From Clostridia bacterium (GTDB lineage: Bacteria; Bacillota; Clostridia; Christensenellales; HGM11417): a DNA stretch of 21,277 nucleotides. Below are positions 6,040 to 13,801 of the stretch, in pieces. Position 1 is the stretch's first letter. Each line of letters starts with the position of its first letter. Location of the stretch: positions 1 to 21,277 of the forward strand of contig JAFQWR010000164.1 of NCBI GenBank assembly GCA_017407365.1. The letters run 5' to 3'. The position numbers and the translations under genes were made by a program. Under the pieces are notes generated by a model. That model was not told where the DNA came from. It saw nothing but the letters and a program-made list of their open reading frames with translations, and ran no database searches.

Positions 6040-9000
6040 TTGGCGAACGAAAGACCGCAAAGAAATAAACAGGTGAATAAATCCACGCTCTCCCCGATAA
6101 AGGCCACGGGTATCGTCGTATTTACGGTGTCCGTTTTCGTGCTGCTTTGTCTGGTTACGGGAGGTAGGCTGTTTGGCTTCATCGGTAAGGAGATTTTCTA
6201 CTTTGTGCTGGCAAGCATGGGGCTTTTTTCCTATGCGTTTTTTGCCGCCCTCAGCGTGAGCGGCTTAATGATTGCCGCAGAGCGCAGGCTGGAGGCTCCC
6301 CTGCGCCGTATCCTTTCCGTTTCGGCGGCGTTGCTGTTTCTGATGCTGCTTCTGCAGCTTGCCACCACCTCTGCGGTAATCAAGGAGGCAGAGAGCTTTG
6401 GCGGCTATATTTCCGCTATCTACCGTAGCGGCTTAGAGGGACTTTCGGGTGCCAATGCAGGCGGTGTCGTTTTCGGCACTCTGCTGTATCCCCTGCAAGC
6501 CCTGCTGGGCAACGTTGGTTGCTACATCATTTTCGGCGTGCTGTTTGCCGTTGCCGTTTATCTTGCTCTTGACATCAAGGCGGTTGCGGTAAAAAGAAGC
6601 GAGCGCCCCGTGGGCGGCAGAAAAATCGACGGCGTCATTTCTTACGATGTCAATGCGCATAAGGATAGCGGCAGAGGGAATCCTCCCTCCTCGCCCCTGC
6701 AAATCATCGACTTTTCTCCCAAGTCCGCACAGCCGACTAAAAGCGGCGGCTACGATCTTCTGATCCCCGGCGAGCATACAAGGGTCCAGCCCATTGGCGG
6801 CGGTGTGGATGACCGTCAGCCCCTTCCCGTTGCAACCCCTGCTGTGGAGGAGGCGCCCAAGGGCGGAAAGCCCAGCGCACGTGATATTCTCTTTCACGGA
6901 GGCGATCCCAAATCGCTGGAAAACGTCACCTATGTGGACGATTTTGCAGGCAGAACCAAAAGGGACAGCATCTACGGCGAGCAGTCCGTTATTTCCGAAA
7001 GCTCCTCGGTTGTGCCCGTAATCTCGGCAGAGCCCGAGCTGGACTTTACTCCCTCGGCAGGTATTCTTACCGATTCCGATTATCATCCCGCAGAGGATGA
7101 CGCAGACGAGCGCACCTTCGTGCATGACGATACTGGCAGTATTTATGCGCCCCCCACGCAACCGATTATGCCCGTGGCTCCCGTAGCCCCCGTGGCAACG
7201 CCCCACTATTCGGGTGTAAGAAGAAGCGGCAAAAACCCCATCATCGATCAGATTCCCATGTCTATCGGGCAGGACGCAATTGTGCCTGCCGGTGAAGAGA
7301 GGCTCACCCCTGAGGAAAAGGCACGCAGAGAGCGTATCGAGCGTGCAAAGAGAGAGGGCTACATTTTAGATACCGTCAGCTTTGAGGAAGATCAGGGCGA
7401 CCGTGCCCCCATCATCAGCGGCGATCGCTATGCAGAAAAGAAGAGCAGTGGCAAGCCCAAGCCTGAGCAAAGAAAGGAGCCCGAGCCTATTCCGGAAAAG
7501 GAGCCCGAGCTTTCGTTTGAGGAGCAGGAGCTGAAGCGTTTGGGAGAAATCATCGTAGGCTACGAGGACGGCAGACCCATCACTCTGCTTGAAAAGCAAA
7601 ACCGCGACCGTCTTGCCGCAAAGAACGGTGAGCGTCCCGAAAAGAAACAGCCCGAAAGGGAAGAGGTCAAAAAGGAGGAGCCCAAGGCAGTTACCCCTGC
7701 CCCCGTAGAGGTGGAAGAGGAAGAGCCGCAGGCTCCCATCATCAGCAACAGCACCTACCTCAGGCAGAAGCAAGCGGAAGCACCTGCGCCCGTAAAGGAA
7801 AGGGAGCTTCCCTCCGAGCCTCAGCCCGAGGCAAAGAAGCCTGCTGAGCCTCAGCCCGAGATAATGAAAGCTCAGCCCGAGGAGGAGATACAGCCTCCCA
7901 TTATCCGCCTTCCTGTTGTGGAGGAGCAGCAGGAGCAGGAGGAAGAGCAAGCACCCATCCTTGGTATCGGTGCAGATGATTCCGATGTCCCTGTGCAACT
8001 GCCCGAGGACGAGGAAGAGCCCGAAATTCCCGAAAAGCCTGTAAATCCTCCGTTCAGAAGCGCATTGCCCTCGTTCGGCTCTTCGTTGGATACCCCCGAG
8101 GACGAGGATGAGCCCGCTGTTGGCTTCCCCTATGCTGAGGGAGAAAAGCCCTTATACGATGAACCGATTATAATGGATGAGCCCGAGGAGGACGAGCCTC
8201 CCTTTGACACCGAGGACGAGTCTCCCTTTGACGTAGAGGAAGAGCCTGCGCCCGCACCCGTTGCACCTGTTGTGCCCGTTGCGCCCGTTGCACCTGCAAC
8301 GCCTGCGGTGTCCGCCGCTCCTGCCACAACCGTTGCTTCAACGGATGTCGAAGAGGAGCAGGCAGAAGAGGAGCCCTCCTACAAGCGCCGCCACATTGTG
8401 CTGGAATACACCGCTCCCGATCTGGATATGCTTGCCGACCCCAAGCCCAGCGATTACGATTGGGAATCGGAATGCGCCACCGTGCGCGACAAGCTGCTTG
8501 GGCTGTTTGAGAGCCGCAACATCGAGGCAGATATTGTAAAAATTTCTCACGGGCCCACAGTAACCCGTTACGAAATCCGCTTCCCCATTGATATCGGCAT
8601 GGAGCGCGTCAAGGCGCTGAGAAGCAATTTTGAAATGCTGATGCTCGGTTCCGTGCGTATTGAAATGCCCATTGCAGGCACCGACCTCTTTGGTATCGAG
8701 GCGGCAAACCGTCAGCGTGAAATGGTAACCTTCAAGGAGGTTGCCATGACGGATGCCTTCCTGCAAAGCAATTCGCCCACGGTATTCATCCTTGGCAGAG
8801 ACGTTGCGGGCGAAAACATCGTCATGGATCTTGCCGATTGTCCCCACCTGCTCATTGCGGGTGCTACCGGATCGGGTAAATCGGTGTGTGTAAACTGTAT
8901 TTTAAGCAGTTTCCTGTTCCATTCCTCGCCCAACGACTTAAAGCTGATTCTGATCGACCCCAAGCAGGTGGAGTTTGCCTCCTATCGCGGTCTGCCGCAT

Positions 9001-9882
9001 CTGCTTATCGATGAAATCATCACCACCTACGAGCGTGCGCTTGCCGCCTTCCGTTGGTTGGTGAAGGAGATGGAGCGCAGATATTCGCTGTTCGCCGAAA
9101 AGAAGGTAAAAAATCTGAAGGCATACAACCGTGCCATCAATCCCGAGGAAGAGCCTCCCCTGTACCGCATCGTGCTTGTCGTGGACGAGTACGCCGATCT
9201 GGTAGAGGCAAGCGCAAAGCAGCGTGAGGCAATCGAAAGCGCCATCAAGCGTCTTTCTGCCAAGGCGCGTGCGGCAGGCATTCACTTAATCATTGCCACC
9301 CAGCGTCCTTCGGTAAAGGTTATCACGGGCGACATCAAGAGCAACCTGCCCAGCCGTATTGCGTTCCGTGTCAGCAGTGGCGCAGATGCGCAGACGGTTG
9401 GCTTCTACGGTGCAGAAAACCTCCTGGGCAGGGGCGATATGCTGTATCAGACTCCCGAAATGCCCGATCCCAAGCGTGTGCAGAGCGCATACATCGACGA
9501 TAAGGAAATGGATATGATCGTCGATTATGTCAAGGCAAACTGCGAGGTGGAATACGATGACGAAATCATGATGGAAATGTTTGCCGAGGCAGAGCCCGAG
9601 ATTGTGGAAAGCAACGAGCAGGTTGCTATGGAGGGGCTTGTTGCCGCAGAATCGGAAAACGACAAGATGCTGCCCAGAATCTTAAAGCTGGGCATCGAGC
9701 GCAAGCAGCTTTCCATCGCCATGGTACAGCGCTACTTCGGTATGGGCTACGGCAGAGCAGGCAAGCTGATCGACAAGCTGGATAAGCTTGGCTATATCTC
9801 AGGCTTCGACGGTGCCAAGGCACGTCAGGTGTATATCACCATGGAGCAGTTCAGAGAAATTTACGGCGACATCGATGAGTGA
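6040..9882 (+). CDS. ftsK: FtsK/SpoIIIE DNA translocase with an unusually long acidic linker
   Basis: This is a 1280-residue membrane-anchored, ATP-driven double-stranded DNA pump that moves chromosomes through the division septum. The start is taken as TTG at 6040 because AGGAGG (6027-6032) lies seven bases upstream; an in-frame ATG at 5944 lies almost at the transcription start and adds an unlikely peptide. Four or so membrane helices occupy about residues 15-180. A Pro/Glu-rich, probably disordered linker runs from about 185 to 780. The motor follows: Walker A GATGSGKS (941-948), LIDPKQVEF, and Walker B LVVDEYADL with Asp1049. The C-terminal gamma winged helix (about 1208-1280) contains QRYFGMGYGRAGKLID. 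SpoIIIE is near 790 residues, so the excess length is linker. Whether it acts in division, sporulation or both cannot be told. A close copy of its gamma domain is encoded next. Confidence 0.96.
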   Translation: MANERPQRNKQVNKSTLSPIKATGIVVFTVSVFVLLCLVTGGRLFGFIGKEIFYFVLASMGLFSYAFFAALSVSGLMIAAERRLEAPLRRILSVSAALLFLMLLLQLATTSAVIKEAESFGGYISAIYRSGLEGLSGANAGGVVFGTLLYPLQALLGNVGCYIIFGVLFAVAVYLALDIKAVAVKRSERPVGGRKIDGVISYDVNAHKDSGRGNPPSSPLQIIDFSPKSAQPTKSGGYDLLIPGEHTRVQPIGGGVDDRQPLPVATPAVEEAPKGGKPSARDILFHGGDPKSLENVTYVDDFAGRTKRDSIYGEQSVISESSSVVPVISAEPELDFTPSAGILTDSDYHPAEDDADERTFVHDDTGSIYAPPTQPIMPVAPVAPVATPHYSGVRRSGKNPIIDQIPMSIGQDAIVPAGEERLTPEEKARRERIERAKREGYILDTVSFEEDQGDRAPIISGDRYAEKKSSGKPKPEQRKEPEPIPEKEPELSFEEQELKRLGEIIVGYEDGRPITLLEKQNRDRLAAKNGERPEKKQPEREEVKKEEPKAVTPAPVEVEEEEPQAPIISNSTYLRQKQAEAPAPVKERELPSEPQPEAKKPAEPQPEIMKAQPEEEIQPPIIRLPVVEEQQEQEEEQAPILGIGADDSDVPVQLPEDEEEPEIPEKPVNPPFRSALPSFGSSLDTPEDEDEPAVGFPYAEGEKPLYDEPIIMDEPEEDEPPFDTEDESPFDVEEEPAPAPVAPVVPVAPVAPATPAVSAAPATTVASTDVEEEQAEEEPSYKRRHIVLEYTAPDLDMLADPKPSDYDWESECATVRDKLLGLFESRNIEADIVKISHGPTVTRYEIRFPIDIGMERVKALRSNFEMLMLGSVRIEMPIAGTDLFGIEAANRQREMVTFKEVAMTDAFLQSNSPTVFILGRDVAGENIVMDLADCPHLLIAGATGSGKSVCVNCILSSFLFHSSPNDLKLILIDPKQVEFASYRGLPHLLIDEIITTYERALAAFRWLVKEMERRYSLFAEKKVKNLKAYNRAINPEEEPPLYRIVLVVDEYADLVEASAKQREAIESAIKRLSAKARAAGIHLIIATQRPSVKVITGDIKSNLPSRIAFRVSSGADAQTVGFYGAENLLGRGDMLYQTPEMPDPKRVQSAYIDDKEMDMIVDYVKANCEVEYDDEIMMEMFAEAEPEIVESNEQVAMEGLVAAESENDKMLPRILKLGIERKQLSIAMVQRYFGMGYGRAGKLIDKLDKLGYISGFDGAKARQVYITMEQFREIYGDIDE

Positions 9883-9894
9883 TTGCCGTAACAG

Positions 9895-9942
9895 AAAAAA
9901 GAGCAGCTGCGGCTTTTGTATAAGAGCATGAGCCGCACTGCT
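9895..9942. repeat. Strong hairpin between ftsK and its gamma-like paralogue
   Basis: AGCAG-C-TGCGGCT (9902-9914) pairs with AGCCGCACTGCT (9931-9942), 12 bp with one bulged base and a 16-base loop. On the plus strand no T-run follows. On the minus strand the stem is followed by C and a run of T (9900-9895), so it has the form of an antisense-strand terminator, yet no minus-strand gene is visible here. It may stabilise the upstream mRNA or block antisense transcripts. Confidence 0.5.
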
Positions 9943-9969
9943 GTAAAATAATATTCGGAGGAAAAAAGA

Positions 9970-10560
9970 ATGAGTGATCAATTTATCAGTAAAAGACGTT
10001 GGCTTTCGCGCCGTGTGCTGTTTTACTTAATCAAAGAGCAGGGCGCAGACGCCATCGAAATCAGTTGCGTTTTCGATACTCTGCCCGGTGTGGCAGAAAG
10101 CGTTTTGCAGGGCCTTGAGGCGCTTGGCTTTGCGGTGCGCAATGAGGAATATTTCTACACCGCCGCAGTAACGGAGGAAGAGGCTCTGCTGTATTTCCTG
10201 CCTGTGGAAGAGAAGGAGTGCGAAGAGGAGTGCGAAGAGGATACCGAAGAGGGTGCTTTTTTTGCAGAGGAAGAGATCTGCGAGAAAAAGGTAGACATCT
10301 GGGGAACGGATGAGGAGGCTCAGGAAAGACCGGATCCTATGATTAACGATAAGGATCTGAAAGCAGTTATGCGTCTGGCTCTGGATAGAGGTGGGATTGC
10401 TGTTTCCACGGTACAGCGCTATTTCTCCTGGGGCTACGGCAAGGCAGCCAAGATCATCGACAGGCTCAATCAGCTTGGCTATATTTCCGGCTTTGACGGC
10501 GCCAAGCCGCGTAACGTTTTGATTACCGAGGAGCAATTCAAGGAAATCTTCGGCGAATAA
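9970..10560 (+). CDS. Stand-alone FtsK-gamma-like winged-helix protein (ftsK paralogue)
   Basis: This 196-residue protein has no motor domain. The C-terminal segment, about residues 126-196, closely matches the end of the adjacent FtsK: both share VQRYF, GYG, ID-L--LGYISGFDGAK and an IT-EQF-EI ending. In FtsK/SpoIIIE that domain reads polar DNA motifs (KOPS/SRS) and, in Proteobacteria, touches XerD. The N-terminal part (about 8-65, with SRRVLFYLIKEQGADAIEIS and a following E-A-L-G-F turn) looks like a second, divergent winged helix. The two are joined by a very acidic linker (about 70-110, E-rich with several Cys). GGAGG lies about eight bases before the ATG. DNA identity to the ftsK 3' end is visible by eye, so it is probably a duplication. 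A sequence-specific DNA-binding role is likely; the cellular function is unknown. Confidence 0.85.
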   Translation: MSDQFISKRRWLSRRVLFYLIKEQGADAIEISCVFDTLPGVAESVLQGLEALGFAVRNEEYFYTAAVTEEEALLYFLPVEEKECEEECEEDTEEGAFFAEEEICEKKVDIWGTDEEAQERPDPMINDKDLKAVMRLALDRGGIAVSTVQRYFSWGYGKAAKIIDRLNQLGYISGFDGAKPRNVLITEEQFKEIFGE

Positions 10561-10635
10561 GTAAGGCAATGCCCCCTTTTTTTGGGGCTGTAACGAAAGG
10601 AAGGTTCCGCTTAAAAGGATAGCGGACGGAAGATT

Positions 10636-11979
10636 ATGATAACAAAAAAGATTGGCGTGGTATCGCTCGGGTGCGACAAAAACCGTGTGGATACCGAATA
10701 TATGCTTGCCGCATTGCAGGCGGCGGGGCATACCCTTGTTCAGCGGCCGGAGGAGGCAGAGATTCTCATTGTCAACACCTGCGCCTTTTTAGAAAGCGCA
10801 CGGGCAGAGGCAATCTCCACCGTTTTAGAGCTTTCCGAGCTGAAGCAAACGGCGAAGCTGCAAAAGCTGATTGTCACGGGATGTCTGCCGCAGGGGTACA
10901 GCGAGGAGCTGAAGGAGCTGACCGAGGCAGATGCCGTTATGGGCGTAAATGCCTGGCAGTCTGTTGCAGAGGTTATTGCTCGCTTATACGTGGAGGAGGA
11001 GCAGGTTGCGCTGGTGCCCCCCGCAGAGCAGTGGCAGTTTACCGGTGCGCGTGTCATCACCACGCCGCCGCACTATGCCTATCTGAAGATTGCGGACGGC
11101 TGTAATAATTTTTGCTCTTATTGTCTGATTCCCTACCTGCGCGGCAGATACCGCTCCAAGCCGATTGCACTTTTGGTAGAAGAGGCAACGGCATTGGTAG
11201 AGGGCGGCGCAAGAGAGCTGATTCTGGTGGCGCAGGATGTCACACGGTACGGCTACGATTGGGATAAGCAGCTGCATTTAACCGAGCTTTTGCAGGCGCT
11301 GAAAAAAATCGAGGGGCTGGAATGGATTCGCCTTTTGTATTGCTACCCCGAGCTCGTTACCGACGGACTGATAGAGGAAATGGCAACAAACCCCAAGGTT
11401 GTGCCGTATATCGACATCCCTCTGCAACACATATCAGACGGTATTTTAAGGCGTATGAACCGCCGCTCAACCAAGGCGCAGACGGAGGAAATCATCTGTA
11501 AGCTACGCGAAAAAATGCCCGATATTGCCATCCGCACCACCTTCATCGTGGGCTTCCCCGGAGAAACGGAGGAGGACTTCTGCGAGATTCTGGAGTTTCT
11601 TAAAGCGCACGAGCTGGAGCACGCAGGCTTTTTTGCCTACTCTCAGGAAGAGGGCACAAGGGCGGCGACCTTCCCCGATCAGGTGGATGAAGCGGTGAAG
11701 CAAAGGCGCAAGGAGCAGGCAGAGGCGTTGCAGGCGGAGATTATGCTGAAAAAGGCAGAGGCCATGATCGGTAAAACGGTCACCGTGGTGACTGACGGAA
11801 TCGATTTTGAGCTTGGCTGCTTCTACGGCAGAACTGAGGCGTATGCGCCCGATATCGACAACGCCGTGTATTTTACCTCAGACGGAGATATCGCTCAGGG
11901 CGAAATATATCAGGTTACCGTCACGGATACCCTCGGGCTCTGCCTTAGGGGTACAGTAACCGAAGGAGAAGAAGAATGA
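10636..11979 (+). CDS. rimO: Ribosomal protein S12 methylthiotransferase RimO
   Basis: This 447-residue radical-SAM enzyme adds a methylthio group to the beta carbon of a conserved aspartate in ribosomal protein S12, using two iron-sulfur clusters. The N-terminal methylthiotransferase domain starts with SLGCDKNRVDTEYM (Cys13), with further cluster cysteines in VNTCAF and VTGCLPQG. The radical-SAM motif C-N-N-F-C-S-Y-C uses Cys156, Cys160 and Cys163. A TRAM RNA-binding domain fills the last 65 or so residues. The S-L-G-C-x-K-N pattern favours RimO over the tRNA enzyme MiaB. The ATG at 10636 has GGAAG a few bases upstream. Its stop overlaps the pgsA start by four bases (ATGA), indicating translational coupling. 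Confidence 0.94.
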   Translation: MITKKIGVVSLGCDKNRVDTEYMLAALQAAGHTLVQRPEEAEILIVNTCAFLESARAEAISTVLELSELKQTAKLQKLIVTGCLPQGYSEELKELTEADAVMGVNAWQSVAEVIARLYVEEEQVALVPPAEQWQFTGARVITTPPHYAYLKIADGCNNFCSYCLIPYLRGRYRSKPIALLVEEATALVEGGARELILVAQDVTRYGYDWDKQLHLTELLQALKKIEGLEWIRLLYCYPELVTDGLIEEMATNPKVVPYIDIPLQHISDGILRRMNRRSTKAQTEEIICKLREKMPDIAIRTTFIVGFPGETEEDFCEILEFLKAHELEHAGFFAYSQEEGTRAATFPDQVDEAVKQRRKEQAEALQAEIMLKKAEAMIGKTVTVVTDGIDFELGCFYGRTEAYAPDIDNAVYFTSDGDIAQGEIYQVTVTDTLGLCLRGTVTEGEEE

Positions 11980-12545
11980 ATCTACCCAATAAAATTACCT
12001 TGGCTCGCATTATGCTCATTCCCATTATGGTAGCCGTATTCTACATCGATGCCATTCCGTATGCGCCTCTGTGGGCGGCGGGCATCTTTGCAATCGCATC
12101 CTTCACCGATTTTTTGGACGGATACATTGCACGTAGCCGTGGGCTTGTCACCAATATGGGTAAGTTTTTAGACCCCATCGCCGATAAGGTGCTTGTGGTG
12201 GTTGCGCTCTTTTTGCTGGTGGATATCGAGGCTGTGCCTGCACCCTTCGGTGCAATCGGAAGCTCGATTATCGTTGCAAGAGAGCTGATTGTTTCCGGCT
12301 TCCGTCAGATTGCCGCCGCAAACAACGTGGTGATTGCCGCAGATAAAAGCGGAAAAATCAAAACCTGTCTGCAGATTGCCGCCATTCTTCTCCTTATGGT
12401 GCGTGCGGCATTTTTAGGCAGTGAGGCGGTATGGTTTTCCGTGCTGTCCTATATAGGCTACGCCGTGGGCTGTCTGGCAGTTTTAATGACGCTGTATTCC
12501 GGCATCAACTATATCGTAAAAAACAAACAGGTGTTAAAGTCTTAA
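11976..12545 (+). CDS. pgsA: CDP-diacylglycerol--glycerol-3-phosphate 3-phosphatidyltransferase
   Basis: This 189-residue integral membrane enzyme makes phosphatidylglycerol phosphate from CDP-diacylglycerol and glycerol-3-phosphate. The complete CDP-alcohol phosphatidyltransferase signature is present: Asp45, Asp48-Gly49, Ala52-Arg53, Gly62, Asp66 and Asp70. The N-terminus MNLPNKITLARIMLIP is typical of PgsA. Several hydrophobic helices follow. The length matches the family (about 180-200). The start codon overlaps the rimO stop, with AAGGAGAAG just upstream. The pgsA-cinA-recA order is common in Bacillota. Other CDP-alcohol transferases are possible but less likely given this context. Confidence 0.92.
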   Translation: MNLPNKITLARIMLIPIMVAVFYIDAIPYAPLWAAGIFAIASFTDFLDGYIARSRGLVTNMGKFLDPIADKVLVVVALFLLVDIEAVPAPFGAIGSSIIVARELIVSGFRQIAAANNVVIAADKSGKIKTCLQIAAILLLMVRAAFLGSEAVWFSVLSYIGYAVGCLAVLMTLYSGINYIVKNKQVLKS

Positions 12546-12557
12546 GGAGGAATCGCT

Positions 12558-13763
12558 GTGCAGGCAACGGTCATACAACCATCATTTGCAGCATACAGGC
12601 AGAGTAGCCAAAGGGCGTGTGTTGCCGCTGAAAGGTGGCTATATACCTATGGCTGCGGATGCCGTACGGTCAGCGTAATGGCGCAAAGCCGTGAGCAATT
12701 GCAGGCTCAGCTTGCCCTTGCCGTGCAGGATTCCGACATTATTGTATTGCTCGATTATCTCAGCTGCCCTGCCAAAGAGGCGGTCTGTGCCTGCCTCGGC
12801 ATCAATGCCGTTGAGGACGAGGGCATTCGCGCGCAGTATGCGGTTGGCAAAAAAACGAAGGATACCAAGGCGCTTTGGGTGATTCCCGAAAACGCAAAAC
12901 GCCTGCCCTCAGGCAGTGAGCTTCCCGAGCTTGTATTGGAGCATAACGGCAAAAGGGTGTTCTTCCTGCTGGAAACGGAGCCCGTAGCAGCCTTTATGCT
13001 GGAGGGGGTATGCAGTGAAATCCCGCGGAAGGTATTCAAGCTGTGCGGCTTAACGCAGTTTGAGGTGGCGTCGGGGATGTCCCTTCTTCTTCGGGACGTC
13101 GGCCGCTTTGCAAGCTACTACGTCTACGATAACGGCGGGCTGGATATCACGCTTTCGGTGTGCTTAAAGCCCCGTAAGCGCAGGGACCCCGCCTACGAAA
13201 CGGTGATAGAGCAAACGTTCAGCAGTGTATACCGCTATTTTCAGAGCAGCCTCTACGCCGAAGAGGACGTCACCTTAGAGGAAACGCTGATTAAGCTTTT
13301 AAGGCACTACAACTATGCGCTGGGTGTGGCAGAGTCGCTCACGGGCGGTCTGATTTGCGACCGTATCGTATCTCAGCCGGGCGCAAGTGAGGTGTTCTAC
13401 GAGGGCGCCGTCACCTATGCAAGTCACGCAAAAATCCACCGTCTGGGCGTGCCCGAGCAGATTATCCGCCAAAAGGGCGCAATATCCAACGAAACGGCAG
13501 ACGCTATGGTGCGTGGGCTTGCGGCAAGCGGTGTGGATATCGCAATAGCAACCACGGGTCTTGCAGGCCCCATGCCCGACGAGGGCAAGCCTGTGGGGCT
13601 TACGTATATCGCCGTATGGCACGAGGGCAAAACGCACGTGTTCAAGCGGCAATTCGCAGGTTCCAGAAGTGAGGTGCGTCTTGCGGCGGCAAATGCCGCG
13701 CTGTTTTACGCAATCTGCACGGTTACCAAGCGCAACCTCTACACGGGGTTACACATTTCATAA
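12558..13763 (+). CDS. cinA: CinA family protein: NMN deamidase domain with degenerate N-terminal half
   Basis: This 401-residue protein starts at GTG 12558, with AAGGAGG seven bases upstream and 12 bases after pgsA. The C-terminal domain (about 240-401) is a recognisable PncC-type nicotinamide-mononucleotide deamidase: VAESLTGG with Ser260, then GAVTYASHAKIHRLGV, and TTGLAGPMPDEGKPVG near 335. It hydrolyses NMN to nicotinate mononucleotide for NAD recycling. The N-terminal 165 residues occupy the place of the MoCF-like domain but lack its usual G-T-E-L-L-x-G and G-G-L-G-P motifs; only a SDIIVLL-type strand is left. The equivalent loop reads LDYLSCPAKEAV. Residues 170-230 resemble the middle CinA domain. 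The N-terminal pyrophosphatase activity is therefore probably lost, while the deamidase looks intact. It lies 38 bases before recA. Confidence 0.88.
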   Translation: MQATVIQPSFAAYRQSSQRACVAAERWLYTYGCGCRTVSVMAQSREQLQAQLALAVQDSDIIVLLDYLSCPAKEAVCACLGINAVEDEGIRAQYAVGKKTKDTKALWVIPENAKRLPSGSELPELVLEHNGKRVFFLLETEPVAAFMLEGVCSEIPRKVFKLCGLTQFEVASGMSLLLRDVGRFASYYVYDNGGLDITLSVCLKPRKRRDPAYETVIEQTFSSVYRYFQSSLYAEEDVTLEETLIKLLRHYNYALGVAESLTGGLICDRIVSQPGASEVFYEGAVTYASHAKIHRLGVPEQIIRQKGAISNETADAMVRGLAASGVDIAIATTGLAGPMPDEGKPVGLTYIAVWHEGKTHVFKRQFAGSRSEVRLAAANAALFYAICTVTKRNLYTGLHIS

Positions 13764-13801
13764 ATAACAGCTTGCATCTGTAAGCGAAGGAGAGAACAGT
13801 T

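Noticed and set aside
6433..7998. Long minus-strand open frames opposite ftsK (257 and 210 codons).
   Set aside because: They are shadows of the Glu/Pro-rich linker, rich in Leu or Gly runs, with no ribosome binding sites or recognisable domains.
10571..10588. GCCCC/GGGGC hairpin as a terminator between the gamma-like gene and rimO.
   Set aside because: The T-run is in the loop, not after the stem, so it would not act as a standard terminator; rimO has no promoter of its own.
13764..13801. Possible LexA/SOS operator before recA.
   Set aside because: No GAAC-N4-GTTC or close variant was found in the cinA-recA gap or in the end of cinA.
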